A DNA stretch of 51,920 nt from Lachnospiraceae bacterium (GCA_017936785.1 JAGBEV010000008.1:1-51920), one strand, 5' to 3'; positions 24,501 through 34,319 are shown, numbered from the stretch's first letter. Notes: generated by a model from the letters alone, not told the origin. Numbers and translations are program-made.

Positions 24501-25445
24501 CTAATTCATTCTGGTGGCACGCACATTGCTTTCCAGCATCCGGTTATAACCCAGCCATCCGGTTTCACCGGTTCCTTCCAAAAGCTCCGTAAAGGTCTCC
24601 ATCTTTGCATCCGTATTGTCTGCAAAGTTCAATGCCTCCGCTTCTACCAGAGCAGGCTTCTTAGGGGAGCCATATTCCAATTCTCCATGATGTGCCAGAA
24701 TACAATGCTTCAGTTCCCCCAGCAATGTAGCCGGAAATCCGGGAATCTGCTTTGCCACATCAGAAACCATTTCACTGCCGATAACTATATGCCCCAAAAG
24801 ATTCCCTATATCCGTATAATCATTTTCCGGAAAAGGAGAAAGCTCCTTTGTCTTGCCGATATCATGGCACATAGCCGCAGTTAAAAGCAGATCTCTTTTC
24901 AAAATCGGATACTGGGTACAATAATAATCACACAATTTCGTTACACTCAGAGTATGCTCCAAAAGCCCTCCCACAAATCCGTGATGAACGGTCTTGGCTG
25001 CGGAAGAATTGCAGAATTTCTTTGCAAAATCCCGGTCTTCTACAAACAACTTTTCCAACAGCTGTCTGCAATAAGGATTCTCCAGGGAGGCAATCAGTTC
25101 CTTTAATTGTCCATACATCTGACCGATATCTTTTTTGGAGACGGGCAGATATTCTGCCGGATCATATTCTCCCTCACTGCAGCGGCGGATTCTTTTTACA
25201 TTGACCTGACAGGCTCCCTGAAAAGAAACAATATCTCCGATTACTTCAATAAAGTCCAATGTATCGAAATCCTCAATCCCTGCGCTGTAAGGGTCCCAGA
25301 TTTTGGCATCCAGGGTTCCCGTTTTATCCTGTAAAATAACATTCTCATAAGGCTTCCCGTTTTTGGTTACTGCGGACTGTTTAAATTTGCACAAATAAAT
25401 CTCACTGATTCTGTCGCCCTCTTTATAATCCTTCAAATATTTCAT
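24501..25445 (-). CDS. yhaM: 3'-5' exoribonuclease YhaM
   Basis: This 314-residue protein has an N-terminal OB-fold nucleic-acid-binding domain (~10-90; RISEIYLCKFKQ, DKTGTLDAKIWD) and a C-terminal HD phosphohydrolase domain (HHGFVGGLLEHTLSV, AAMCHDIGKTKEL, HCILAHHGE). Architecture and length match YhaM, an RNA-trimming 3'-5' exonuclease. The ATG shares one base with the stop of the upstream HtrA-like gene (TAATG). Confidence 0.92.
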   Translation of the reverse strand: MKYLKDYKEGDRISEIYLCKFKQSAVTKNGKPYENVILQDKTGTLDAKIWDPYSAGIEDFDTLDFIEVIGDIVSFQGACQVNVKRIRRCSEGEYDPAEYLPVSKKDIGQMYGQLKELIASLENPYCRQLLEKLFVEDRDFAKKFCNSSAAKTVHHGFVGGLLEHTLSVTKLCDYYCTQYPILKRDLLLTAAMCHDIGKTKELSPFPENDYTDIGNLLGHIVIGSEMVSDVAKQIPGFPATLLGELKHCILAHHGELEYGSPKKPALVEAEALNFADNTDAKMETFTELLEGTGETGWLGYNRMLESNVRATRMN

Positions 25446-26764
25446 TATCTTAATTCCTCCGGTTTTATCTCGCCTTCAATATCTATATATTTTTCACCGT
25501 TAAAGCGTTTTACTGTAATTGCCACTGTTAGTTCTGCCCGCATGGACTGCAGCGCATTTTCATAATCAGAGCTGCTGTGGATCTCCGTGTTAGCCAGTTT
25601 AATGATGACATCTCCGTTGGAAACACCGCTTGTCATTGCCGGAGATCCCGAATCCACCTCAGTTACATAGATTCCATAGGGGATTCCCAATTCTGTATGA
25701 ATTTCATCGGTAACCTCTGCTCCGTGCACTCCCAGATAGAGTCTTTTATCTCCGTTTGATAATTGTTCGATCAGGTTCTTGATATCAGAAATTCCAAATC
25801 CCGCCAGCAGCGCTCCACTGGCACTTGCGGCAGATTCTTTGGTAATGATACCGAGCATTTGTCCTGATGTATTGATGATGATCCCGCTGGCATTTTTTTC
25901 ACTACCGGTCATATCCGTAGTCAAAACACCATAATTGTAATCTGCATACACAATACTTTTCTGGTTGGAAGTTACTATGCCATAGCAAATGGAGCCGCTT
26001 TGTCCCAATGGACTTCCCACTGCGACTACAGGTCTTCCTACAATGGAAGGAGAGTTGGAATTGCCCAGCCTGACAACCACAATCTCATTCCAATCCTCCT
26101 CAGTAAAGGCGCTGTTTGGAATAGTAAATATTGCCAGACCGGTATTGGGATCATGCCGTTTCATTTCCGCTTCCATACTTTTTTTATTCTGAAAGGTCAC
26201 TGTGTAGGTTTCCGCATCAGGAAGACCGTTCAAATCCGCCAAAATGTATAACTGGGTTTCATTTTTCGCCACGATGACACCGGAAGTCTCATTGATATTT
26301 TCTACCTGATTCTGAAACCAGTCCACTTCCTTTGAAACACCGGTCACTGTTACTATGGACTTAGAGGCTTCTGTAGAAATCTGATATAACTCATCATAAA
26401 TGGTCTGATATGTCTGCAGCGCCAGTTGTCCATCGCTAACTTCTTGCTGTATCTGCTGATTGATCTGTTCACTGATCTGTGCCTGTTCCTCCATGGCATT
26501 CTCTTCAGCAACATTTTCCTCTGTCAGCAGTTCCTCCGGCGCAGTCTCTTCTTCCTCCTCCGGAAATTCCACCTTTGTGATTTCCTCCGGCGAAAGCCAG
26601 TTGCTGATAATAGGTTCCATGAGCAAAAAAGTAAGGCAGGCTATCCCGCCGAAGATCACTGCACCGCAAATGGTGATCATGGTCTTACGGAAAAGTTTCT
26701 TTTTGTTAATGGGTCTTTCCTTAATGGTTTCATTTATAAAGGAATAGGGTTCTTTTTCTTCCAT
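25445..26764 (-). CDS. membrane-anchored HtrA-like pseudoprotease with PDZ domain
   Basis: This 439-residue protein has a cytosolic N-terminus, one membrane helix (~30-52), an acidic linker rich in Glu (66-110), a trypsin/HtrA-like fold (~125-335) and a C-terminal PDZ domain (~341-430; GIYVTEVDSGSPAMTSGV). The expected catalytic triad is absent: the His position reads Asn179 in ILADLNG, the Asp position Gly209 in DPNTGLAIF, and the Ser position Ala292 in KNASG. It should therefore bind rather than cleave extracytoplasmic proteins. It is coupled to yhaM. Alignment of the three positions was by eye. Confidence 0.82.
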   Translation of the reverse strand: MEEKEPYSFINETIKERPINKKKLFRKTMITICGAVIFGGIACLTFLLMEPIISNWLSPEEITKVEFPEEEEETAPEELLTEENVAEENAMEEQAQISEQINQQIQQEVSDGQLALQTYQTIYDELYQISTEASKSIVTVTGVSKEVDWFQNQVENINETSGVIVAKNETQLYILADLNGLPDAETYTVTFQNKKSMEAEMKRHDPNTGLAIFTIPNSAFTEEDWNEIVVVRLGNSNSPSIVGRPVVAVGSPLGQSGSICYGIVTSNQKSIVYADYNYGVLTTDMTGSEKNASGIIINTSGQMLGIITKESAASASGALLAGFGISDIKNLIEQLSNGDKRLYLGVHGAEVTDEIHTELGIPYGIYVTEVDSGSPAMTSGVSNGDVIIKLANTEIHSSSDYENALQSMRAELTVAITVKRFNGEKYIDIEGEIKPEELR

Positions 26765-26977
26765 CTGCTTTTTCCCCTTTATGACAAATCCAGTCTCATA
26801 AAAACAATGCTATTGTTATAAAATCATACAGTTTTAGTATATCGGATGGGTGATTTATTGTAAAGGTTCGTTGGATTTTTTTCTGATGTATGCTATACTT
26901 TTGCAAAGAGTGGATTCATCCTTTCCGCCATCCCAAATTTATAGATATTGAAATATCAACGGAGTATCAAAACAAGC
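26765..26977 (+). promoter_or_regulatory. Divergent promoter region of the HtrA-like gene and mutS2
   Basis: This ~210-base region separates two divergent genes. Near 26880-26900 TTTTTTTCTGATGTATGCTATACTT contains a TGCTATACT extended -10 for rightward transcription. I see no operator repeat. Confidence 0.45.
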
Positions 26978-29428
26978 ATGAACAGAAAAGCTTTTAAAAT
27001 ATTGGAATTTGATAAGATCATAGAACAGCTGGCAGCTTTTGCTGACTCGGAACCGGGCAGACAGCTTTGCCAAAAGATTTCACCCAGGACTGATCCGGAG
27101 CAGATCCGCCTGTATCAAAAACAGACCGGAGACGCTCTGGCACGCATTTTAAAAAACGGCTCTACTTCTTTTGGAAGCAATAAAGATGTAAGTTATATTA
27201 CCAAACATCTTTCCATCGGCGGCAATCTTAATGCTGAAGAACTTCTTTTGCTGGCAGGACTTTTGGAAAATGTGGCAAGAGTCAAACAATATGGCAGGAT
27301 CGGTAATCCTGCTGACATGAAATCCCATAACAGAGACAGCAATATCGGAAATACAGCACATGATCCGGTGGAAAACAGCGATTTCTCCTCTGAAAGCGGC
27401 GACAGCCTCACAGAGTTTTTCGATGAATTGGAACCTTTAACTCCTTTAAGTACGGAAGTAAGGCGCTGTATTTTAGGTCCGGAAGAGTTTGCGGATGATG
27501 CTTCTCCGGCTTTAAAAGATATCCGCCGCAAAATAAACGGCACAGGGAAAAAAATCCATTCCCAGCTCACTTCCATGGTAAACGGCTCCCTTAGAAGCTA
27601 TCTTATGGATGCAGTCATAACCATGCGTGATAACCGTTACTGCCTGCCTGTAAAAGCAGAATATAAAGGTCAGGTTCCCGGAATGGTCCATGACCAGTCT
27701 TCTACGGGCTCTACCTTATTTATTGAACCGGCATCCATTGTGGAGTTAAACAATCGCTTAAAAGAACTTGCCGCTATGGAAAAGGAAGAAATTGAAGTAA
27801 TTCTGGCTTCTCTTTCCGCATCCTTTATGCCTTATGCAGAAACCATTGCCCGAAACGGACAATTAATGACAAGGCTGGATTTTATTTTTGCAAAAGGACG
27901 CCTTGCTCTGGAACAAAATGCTACAGAGCCTGTTTTTTCAGAAAATGAAGGCATCAATATCCGCAAGGGACGACACCCTTTGCTGAATCCCAAATCCGTG
28001 GTTCCTATTGACATCCGTTTAGGGGAAGGTTTTAACCAGCTGATCATTACCGGTCCCAATACAGGCGGTAAGACCGTATCCTTAAAAACAGTGGGACTTT
28101 TTACCCTGATGGGGCAGGCAGGACTTCATATCCCGGCACTTGACCGCAGTAAGTTAAAGGTGTTTAAAAATGTTTTTGCAGATATCGGAGATGAGCAGAG
28201 TATTGAACAGTCTTTGTCCACCTTCTCATCCCATATGAAAAATATAGTATTTATGCTAAAGGAAGCTGATAGCAAAAGTCTCTGCCTGTTTGATGAACTT
28301 TGTGCAGGAACTGATCCGACAGAAGGTGCAGCTTTGGCGATTTCCATTTTATCCACCCTTCATAAAAGAGGAATCTGCACTATGGCAACCACCCATTACA
28401 GTGAATTAAAGCTTTATGCTTTATCCACTGAAGGCGTAGAAAATGCCTGTTGTGAATTTAATGTGGAAACCTTGTCTCCCACCTACCGCCTTTTGATCGG
28501 CATACCCGGAAAGAGCAACGCATTCGCCATTTCCGGTAAGCTGGGGCTGCCTGCATCCATTATTGAAGATGCGAAATCCCAGCTATCCAAAGAAAATAAC
28601 AGTTTTGAGGATGTGATTGCTGATCTGGAAAAAAGCCGTCTGACTATTGAAAAAGAACAGTTAGAGATTGCTTCCTACAAGGAAGAAGTCAAAACCTTAA
28701 AGGAACAGCTTTTACAAAAACAGGAAAAGGTGGACGCAGCAAGAGAACGTATTATTAGAGAGGCTACGGAAGAGGCACGGGATATTTTGCAGGAAGCAAA
28801 AGACGTTGCTGACGAAACCATCCGCAACTTTCACAAATACGGAACTGCCACTCCTATGCAGGAAATGGAAAAACAGCGTCAGAAGGTTGGTGCAAAAATT
28901 GCAGAAAAGAATGAGAAACTGACATTAAAAACAAAGGCGCAAAAAGGACCCGGATTATCTGCGGATTCCGTCAAACCGGGAGATAAGGTACGTGTCCTTT
29001 CCATGAATGTAGACGGCATTATTGCTTCCAAACCGGATAACAAAGGAAACCTTTTTGTCCAGTGTGGTATTATAAAATCCAAGGTCAACATCAGGGATCT
29101 GGCGCCTGCCATGGAGGAAGAGATCAAGGTTCCCAAGCTGATCCGTTCCCATTCTTCCAGGATCAAGGTATCCAAATCCGCTTCCATTTCCCCGGAAATC
29201 AATCTGTTGGGAATGACCTGTGATGAAGCCATCTCCGTTTTGGATAAATATCTGGATGATGCTTATATTGCCCACCTGCCCAGTGTCCGTATTGTACACG
29301 GCAAAGGCACCGGCGCATTGCGCAAGGCTGTATCCGATCATTTAAGACGGCAATCCTACATTGCTTCCTTCCGTCTGGGCGAATTCGGCGAAGGGGATGC
29401 AGGAGTTACCATAGCTGAATTTAAGTGA
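26978..29428 (+). CDS. mutS2: endonuclease MutS2
   Basis: This 816-residue MutS2 has an N-terminal core starting KAFKILEFDKIIEQLA, an ATPase domain with Walker A GPNTGGKT (~355) and the DELCAGTDPTEGAA signature, a long coiled coil (~520-640) and a C-terminal Smr domain (INLLGMTCDEA ... VRIVHGKGTGAL). MutS2 acts on stalled or collided ribosomes and suppresses recombination in different Firmicutes. ATG 26978 fits the family N-terminus; an in-frame TTG at 26948 lacks support. A hydrophilic insert of about 30 residues (SHNRDSNIGNTAHDPVENSD region, ~112-145) interrupts the N-terminal domain. Confidence 0.95.
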   Translation: MNRKAFKILEFDKIIEQLAAFADSEPGRQLCQKISPRTDPEQIRLYQKQTGDALARILKNGSTSFGSNKDVSYITKHLSIGGNLNAEELLLLAGLLENVARVKQYGRIGNPADMKSHNRDSNIGNTAHDPVENSDFSSESGDSLTEFFDELEPLTPLSTEVRRCILGPEEFADDASPALKDIRRKINGTGKKIHSQLTSMVNGSLRSYLMDAVITMRDNRYCLPVKAEYKGQVPGMVHDQSSTGSTLFIEPASIVELNNRLKELAAMEKEEIEVILASLSASFMPYAETIARNGQLMTRLDFIFAKGRLALEQNATEPVFSENEGINIRKGRHPLLNPKSVVPIDIRLGEGFNQLIITGPNTGGKTVSLKTVGLFTLMGQAGLHIPALDRSKLKVFKNVFADIGDEQSIEQSLSTFSSHMKNIVFMLKEADSKSLCLFDELCAGTDPTEGAALAISILSTLHKRGICTMATTHYSELKLYALSTEGVENACCEFNVETLSPTYRLLIGIPGKSNAFAISGKLGLPASIIEDAKSQLSKENNSFEDVIADLEKSRLTIEKEQLEIASYKEEVKTLKEQLLQKQEKVDAARERIIREATEEARDILQEAKDVADETIRNFHKYGTATPMQEMEKQRQKVGAKIAEKNEKLTLKTKAQKGPGLSADSVKPGDKVRVLSMNVDGIIASKPDNKGNLFVQCGIIKSKVNIRDLAPAMEEEIKVPKLIRSHSSRIKVSKSASISPEINLLGMTCDEAISVLDKYLDDAYIAHLPSVRIVHGKGTGALRKAVSDHLRRQSYIASFRLGEFGEGDAGVTIAEFK

Positions 29429-29482
29429 TCCTTCAGTTATTTACATGTTTACTGTTTACTATTGTTGCCCAGGGAGGTATTT

Positions 29483-30196
29483 ATGGTTAATAAACAAAAA
29501 ATTTTAATTGTTGATGATGATGAAAATATTGCAGAATTGATATCTCTTTACCTGACCAAGGAATGTTTTGAAACTTCCATTGTTTATGATGGGGAATCTG
29601 CATTGGAATCCGTTAAAACCTTTGAGCCCAATTTAATCTTACTGGATCTGATGCTGCCGGGTATAGACGGCTATCAGGTCTGCCGGGAAGTGCGTGCTTC
29701 CTCTTCCATTCCCATTATCATGCTTTCCGCTAAGGGAGAAATCTTCGATAAAGTTTTAGGACTGGAACTGGGCGCAGATGATTATATGGAAAAACCCTTT
29801 GATACCAAGGAACTGGTTGCCAGAGTCAGGGCAGTACTGCGCCGTTACAAACCTACTGCAGCACCTGTGGCAGAAACTACTGCTCCTGCCGCCAAAATTA
29901 AAATGGTAGAATATCCTGATCTGACAATAAATCTGACCAACTATGCGGTTGTATACAAAGGTAAAACCATTGAGATGCCGCCCAAGGAATTAGAGCTTCT
30001 CTATTTCCTGGCTTCTTCTCCCAATCAGGTATTTACCAGAGAACAATTATTAGACCAGATCTGGGGCTATGAATACATCGGAGACACCAGGACTGTAGAT
30101 GTTCATATCAAACGTCTCCGGGAAAAGATCCGCGACCATGAATCCTGGCGCTTATCCACAGTATGGGGCATCGGCTATAAATTTGAGGTACATTGA
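29483..30196 (+). CDS. OmpR/PhoB-family response regulator
   Basis: This 237-residue regulator has a receiver domain with the acidic pocket (D11-D13), phospho-acceptor Asp55 (LLDLMLPG) and Lys104 (EKPFD), a short Ala/Thr-Pro linker (~125-145) and a winged-helix DNA-binding domain (PPKELELLYFLA, RTVDVHIKRLREKI). ATG 29483 follows GGGAGG. It is coupled to a histidine kinase by a one-base overlap. The signal is not deducible. Confidence 0.95.
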   Translation: MVNKQKILIVDDDENIAELISLYLTKECFETSIVYDGESALESVKTFEPNLILLDLMLPGIDGYQVCREVRASSSIPIIMLSAKGEIFDKVLGLELGADDYMEKPFDTKELVARVRAVLRRYKPTAAPVAETTAPAAKIKMVEYPDLTINLTNYAVVYKGKTIEMPPKELELLYFLASSPNQVFTREQLLDQIWGYEYIGDTRTVDVHIKRLREKIRDHESWRLSTVWGIGYKFEVH

Positions 30197-31617
30197 TGAA
30201 AAAGACATTATATCTGAAATTCCTGTTAGCATATATTATTTTCGGACTTTTTGGTTTTGTTGCAGTTGCGACCTTTTCCTCTTCACTGACATTGGAGCAC
30301 GAAACCCGGGAAACAGCAGAAACCCTCTATGAAGAGGCTTCTCTGATTTCCAAGACTTATGCCAGCGACCTGTATAACAACCAGATTACCATCGAAAATG
30401 CATACAGTCAGTTAAATGCCCTTGCCACCTATTTATCCGCTTCCATCTGGATCGTCAATCCATCCGGTACAGTGGTCTTAAATTCTGTGGAAATGCCCGA
30501 TATATCCAATCCCAAGGTCATTGAGAATTTTGATCCTTCCATTACGGCTGACTCCTACTATATCCGGGATGATTTTTTTGGAGAATTTGACGAAGAAATG
30601 CTAAGCGTCTATACGCCCATTACCTCCAACTACAAAATCAAGGGCTATGTGGTCATCCATCAGCCTATGAGCGAGCTGCGCAAAAGAAGCGACGACTACC
30701 TGAGCATTACTTATATTACGCTGGTAGTGCTCATCTTCTTATCCCTGATCATCCTTTTATTCTTTACGGAGATTTTTTACATTCCTTTGAAAAAAATCAT
30801 CCATGCTACGGAGCAGTATGCCGCAGGTAACATGCACTACGAATTTTCCATAGACAGCAACGATGAAATGGGTTACCTTGCCGCAACTCTTAATTATATG
30901 GCAAGCGAGATCGCCCGTTCCGAAGACAACCAAAAGAAATTCGTGGCAAATGTTTCCCATGATTTCCGCTCCCCCTTAACCTCCATCCGGGGCTATCTGG
31001 AAGCCATGATCGACGGCACGATCCCACCGGAAATGCACGAAAAATATCTCAATATCGTATTGAACGAAACGGACAGACTGACAAAACTGACCAACTCTTT
31101 GCTGACCTTAAACAATCTGAACACCAAAGGAATGGTCCTGGAACTGTCTGATTTTGATATCAATCAGGTCATCCGCAATACAGTAGCCACCTTTGAAGGA
31201 ACCTGTGAACAAAAATCCATCAGCATATCCCTGATCTTAACAGGAGAAGTCATGATGGTTCATGCGGATATGACCAGAATTCAACAGGTATTATACAATC
31301 TTTTGGATAATGCCATTAAATTTTCCCATAACAATTCCACCATTACCATTGAAACCCGGGAGAAACATAACAAATTGTTTGTCTCCGTAAAAGACACCGG
31401 TATCGGAATTCCCAAGGACAGCCTGAAAATGATCTTTGACCGTTTCTACAAAACAGATCTGTCCAGAGGCAAGGACAAGAAAGGAACCGGTTTGGGACTT
31501 TCTATTACAAAAGAAATCATTCACTCCCATGGAGAGAATATCAATGTCATTAGTACGGAAGGGGTCGGCTCTGAATTTATCTTTACGCTGGCAGAAGCGG
31601 AGACAGATGAAGATTAA
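30196..31617 (+). CDS. membrane sensor histidine kinase
   Basis: This 473-residue kinase has two membrane helices (~8-28 and ~170-195) enclosing an extracytoplasmic sensor domain, a HAMP segment, HisKA with phospho-His255 (VSHDFRSPLTSIRGY), and HATPase with the N box (NLLDNAIKFSHN), DTGIGIP and GTGLGLSI. ATG 30196 overlaps the regulator stop (TGATG). The 549-base gap after it is covered by the inverted-repeat element entry. Confidence 0.94.
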   Translation: MKKTLYLKFLLAYIIFGLFGFVAVATFSSSLTLEHETRETAETLYEEASLISKTYASDLYNNQITIENAYSQLNALATYLSASIWIVNPSGTVVLNSVEMPDISNPKVIENFDPSITADSYYIRDDFFGEFDEEMLSVYTPITSNYKIKGYVVIHQPMSELRKRSDDYLSITYITLVVLIFLSLIILLFFTEIFYIPLKKIIHATEQYAAGNMHYEFSIDSNDEMGYLAATLNYMASEIARSEDNQKKFVANVSHDFRSPLTSIRGYLEAMIDGTIPPEMHEKYLNIVLNETDRLTKLTNSLLTLNNLNTKGMVLELSDFDINQVIRNTVATFEGTCEQKSISISLILTGEVMMVHADMTRIQQVLYNLLDNAIKFSHNNSTITIETREKHNKLFVSVKDTGIGIPKDSLKMIFDRFYKTDLSRGKDKKGTGLGLSITKEIIHSHGENINVISTEGVGSEFIFTLAEAETDED

Positions 31618-31885
31618 TGTTAAACAAATGAAATAACGGACGGGGAAGGAGATTGGGACGGGGGATGGGGCAGTATTGTTATTTTTCACAATAAAGAAAG
31701 AATTGCATTTTTCTAGATAGAATGGCGAAAAATATTGATATGGGACGGGTCGGTTTCCTGCCATCCACCACATTTTGTTCAAGATTATCTTCATAATAAC
31801 AAAATAATCCTCAAAATCTTCTTAATTTTTCCCTTTCACCACTATGATACAACAACCCCAAAAAACTTTCGGCGCCAAAGCCCCC

Positions 31886-32144
31886 AATCAGTGAATACAA
31901 AGGGAGCAGGGCATTGTTTCTTTTTGATTCCGTATTTTAAAAATGTGATTTTTCTTACAGAATGATCAACACCCCAGGGGAAACAGCCCCGGATGGGCTG
32001 TTTAAGCCTCTCTGGGGCAAGGATGCCCCATTGAGGCTGACCCGTCCGCCCTCCAAGATCTTCACTCATTCTGTTAGAAAAACCCATTTTTAAAATCCGG
32101 AACCAAAAAGAAACAATGCCCTGCTCCCTTTGTATTCACTGATT
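31886..32144. mobile_element. 259-bp near-perfect long inverted repeat element
   Basis: The left arm (31886-31965) and right arm (32066-32144) are reverse complements. The outer 41 bases (31886-31926 against 32104-32144) match without a mismatch, and the inner ~39 match with a few changes and a one-base gap. The ~100-base centre holds further hairpins (ACAGCCC/GGGCTGT, GGGGCA/TGCCCC, GCCTC/GAGGC). It encodes no protein and lies between two convergent genes. It resembles a MITE or a mobile structured-RNA element; a very strong bidirectional terminator is a possible effect. No clear target duplication is visible. Confidence 0.8.
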
Positions 32145-32165
32145 CGTCCTTTGCCAAAAACTCAT

Positions 32166-32660
32166 TTAATCTTTCCAATGCAGCCTATGCAGCTCTCCCT
32201 CCAGCTGCATGGATTCAAACCTCTGCTGCCGCAGCGCCTCATAAAGCACAACAGCCACAGAATTGGACAGATTCAGGGAGCGGATCGCCGGCTCCATGGG
32301 AATGCGGATACATGTTTCCTCATGCTCCACCAAAATTTCCTCAGGAATTCCGGCACTTTCCTTTCCAAACATGATATAATCATCCGGTCCAAATTCCACA
32401 TCCGTATAGACATGCTTTGCTTTGGTAGTTGCCATCCAGATCCTGGCACCGGGATGTTCTTTTTGAAACTCCTCAAAATTCATATAGGTATGGACATCCA
32501 GATCCTTCCAGTAGTCCATACCGGCTCTTTTTAACGCCTTTTCACTAAGGGAAAATCCCAGCGGTTCAATTAAATGCAGGCTGGTTCCTGTAGCTACACA
32601 GGTCCTCCCGATATTGCCTGTATTCGCCGGGATTTCCGGCTGATGTAATACGATATTCAT
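32166..32660 (-). CDS. trmL: tRNA (cytidine/uridine-34-2'-O)-methyltransferase TrmL
   Basis: This 164-residue SPOUT methyltransferase matches TrmL end to end: MNIVLHQPEIPANTGNIGRTC, HLIEPLGF, DYIMFGKESAGIPEEIL, RIPMEPAIRSLNLSNSVAVVLYEALRQ. It methylates the wobble ribose of some leucine tRNAs. It follows the aminotransferase by one base. Confidence 0.95.
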   Translation of the reverse strand: MNIVLHQPEIPANTGNIGRTCVATGTSLHLIEPLGFSLSEKALKRAGMDYWKDLDVHTYMNFEEFQKEHPGARIWMATTKAKHVYTDVEFGPDDYIMFGKESAGIPEEILVEHEETCIRIPMEPAIRSLNLSNSVAVVLYEALRQQRFESMQLEGELHRLHWKD

Positions 32661-32661
32661 A

Positions 32662-33840
32662 CTACGCTCTTCCCTGCTCTTTCCGCAATCTAGCCACGAA
32701 ATCTCTCAGACGTCCGATGGAAACCTTTAGATCCTCCAGAGAATATGCGTAAGAAATTCTCAGGAAACCTTCTCCGCAGTCTCCAAAGGCTGTTCCCGGT
32801 ACTACCGCCACTTTTTCTTCTTCCAAAAATCTGGTAGCAAATTCATCACTGGTCATGCCGAACTCTTTAATACAGGGGAACACATAAAATGCTCCATAAG
32901 GCTCAAAGCACTGCAATCCCATTTCTTTAAAAGCATGCATCAGATAGCGGCGCCTCTGATCATATGCCTCACGCATCTGTTTTACATCTTCATCGCCGTT
33001 TTTTAAAGCTTCTACAGCCGCATACTGGCTGGTAGTAGGCGCGCACATAATGGCAAACTGATGAATCTTGATCATCTGCTCAATGATATTTTTCGGTCCG
33101 CAGGCATAACCCAGCCTCCAGCCGGTCATGGCATATGCCTTGGAAAATCCATTGATCAAGATAGTTCTTTCCTGCATTCCCGGAAGAGTAGCGATTGAAA
33201 CATGCTCTCCCTTATATGTAAGCTCTGCATAAATCTCATCAGAAATCACAAAGAGATCATGTTTGATAATGACCTCTGCGATTGCCTCCAGATCCTTTTT
33301 CTCCATAATGGCACCTGTAGGATTGTTGGGGAAAGGCAGGATCAATACCTTGGTCTTTTCTGTAATTGCTTCTTCCAATTCTGCTGCCGTCAGGCGGAAC
33401 TCATTCTCATTTTTCAAATCGATGATAACCGGAACACCCCCTGCCAAAATTGCACAGGGTTCATAAGATACGTAGCTGGGCTGGGGGATCAGCACCTCAT
33501 CACCGGGGTCCAGCATAGCGCGCAATCCGATATCAATTGCCTCGGAACCGCCTACAGTAACGATCACTTCTTTATTAAAATCATAATCCAAATTCTGGCT
33601 GCGCTTCAGATAGTTGCAGATCTCTATCTTTAATTCCTTTAAACCTGCATTGGATGTATAAAAAGTACGTCCCTTTTCCAGGGAATAAATACCCTCGTCC
33701 CTGATATGCCAGGGTGTATCAAAATCCGGCTCACCTACACCGAGAGAAATAGCATCCTCCATCTCGCTTACGATGTCAAAAAATTTACGGATTCCCGAAG
33801 GCTTGATCTCTTTTATCTGTTTGGATAATGGGTCTCTCAT
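32662..33840 (-). CDS. class I/II pyridoxal-phosphate aminotransferase
   Basis: This 392-residue fold-type I aminotransferase has the PLP lysine K234 in INGFSKAYAMTGWRLGY, PNNPTGA (~171-177), ISDEIYAELTY and a C-terminal FLRISYA arginine. The sequence is like MalY/PatA/AspC-type enzymes; the amino-acid substrate cannot be told. Its ATG overlaps the stop of the Lrp-type regulator gene (33837-33840), suggesting that regulator controls it. Confidence 0.93.
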   Translation of the reverse strand: MRDPLSKQIKEIKPSGIRKFFDIVSEMEDAISLGVGEPDFDTPWHIRDEGIYSLEKGRTFYTSNAGLKELKIEICNYLKRSQNLDYDFNKEVIVTVGGSEAIDIGLRAMLDPGDEVLIPQPSYVSYEPCAILAGGVPVIIDLKNENEFRLTAAELEEAITEKTKVLILPFPNNPTGAIMEKKDLEAIAEVIIKHDLFVISDEIYAELTYKGEHVSIATLPGMQERTILINGFSKAYAMTGWRLGYACGPKNIIEQMIKIHQFAIMCAPTTSQYAAVEALKNGDEDVKQMREAYDQRRRYLMHAFKEMGLQCFEPYGAFYVFPCIKEFGMTSDEFATRFLEEEKVAVVPGTAFGDCGEGFLRISYAYSLEDLKVSIGRLRDFVARLRKEQGRA

Positions 33841-34319
33841 GGTGTCACCTTCATTCTTTCATCTGTATATTTTTTTGTTAAGATCGTTCCGTGGTCTTTA
33901 TACTTCTTTAAAATAAAGTGAGTTGCTGTACTGAGCACGGAATCCAGAGTGGATAATTTATCCGATACAAAAGAAGAAATCTCTTTCAGGGATTTTCCTT
34001 CCAAAGTTACCAGCAGATCATAACCGCCGGAAATCAGATAAACGGAATTTACCTCCGGATATTTGTAAATACGCTCTGCAATATTGTCAAATCCCTGTCC
34101 TCTCTGAGGTGTTACACGAACCTCGATCAATGCGGATACTTTTTCAATGCTGGTTTTTTCCCAGTCGATCAAAGTGTGATAACCGCAGATCACTCCGTCC
34201 TCCTCCAATGCCTTCAATTCATTGGCAATTTCAATTTCAGGCGCACCCATGATAATTGCCAGCTCTTTAATATCAATTCTGCTGTTTTTTTCAATGATAC
34301 TTAATAACTGTTCTCTCAT
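33837..34319 (-). CDS. Lrp/AsnC-family transcriptional regulator
   Basis: This 160-residue regulator has an N-terminal winged helix (LLSIIEKNSRIDIKELA, IEIANELKALEEDGVI) and a C-terminal RAM ligand-binding domain (VSALIEVRVTPQRG, YPEVNSVYLISGGYDLLV). ATG 34319 overlaps the preceding stop as ATGA and has GGAG six bases upstream; the in-frame ATG at 34331 is less likely. Sitting directly before an aminotransferase, it probably senses an amino acid. Confidence 0.92.
   Translation of the reverse strand: MREQLLSIIEKNSRIDIKELAIIMGAPEIEIANELKALEEDGVICGYHTLIDWEKTSIEKVSALIEVRVTPQRGQGFDNIAERIYKYPEVNSVYLISGGYDLLVTLEGKSLKEISSFVSDKLSTLDSVLSTATHFILKKYKDHGTILTKKYTDERMKVTP

Noticed and set aside
31618-31885. 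Small RNA or peptide between the histidine kinase and the inverted-repeat element
   Set aside because: Only scattered G-rich and AT-rich stretches, no ribosome site with a sensible frame and no hairpin plus T-run.
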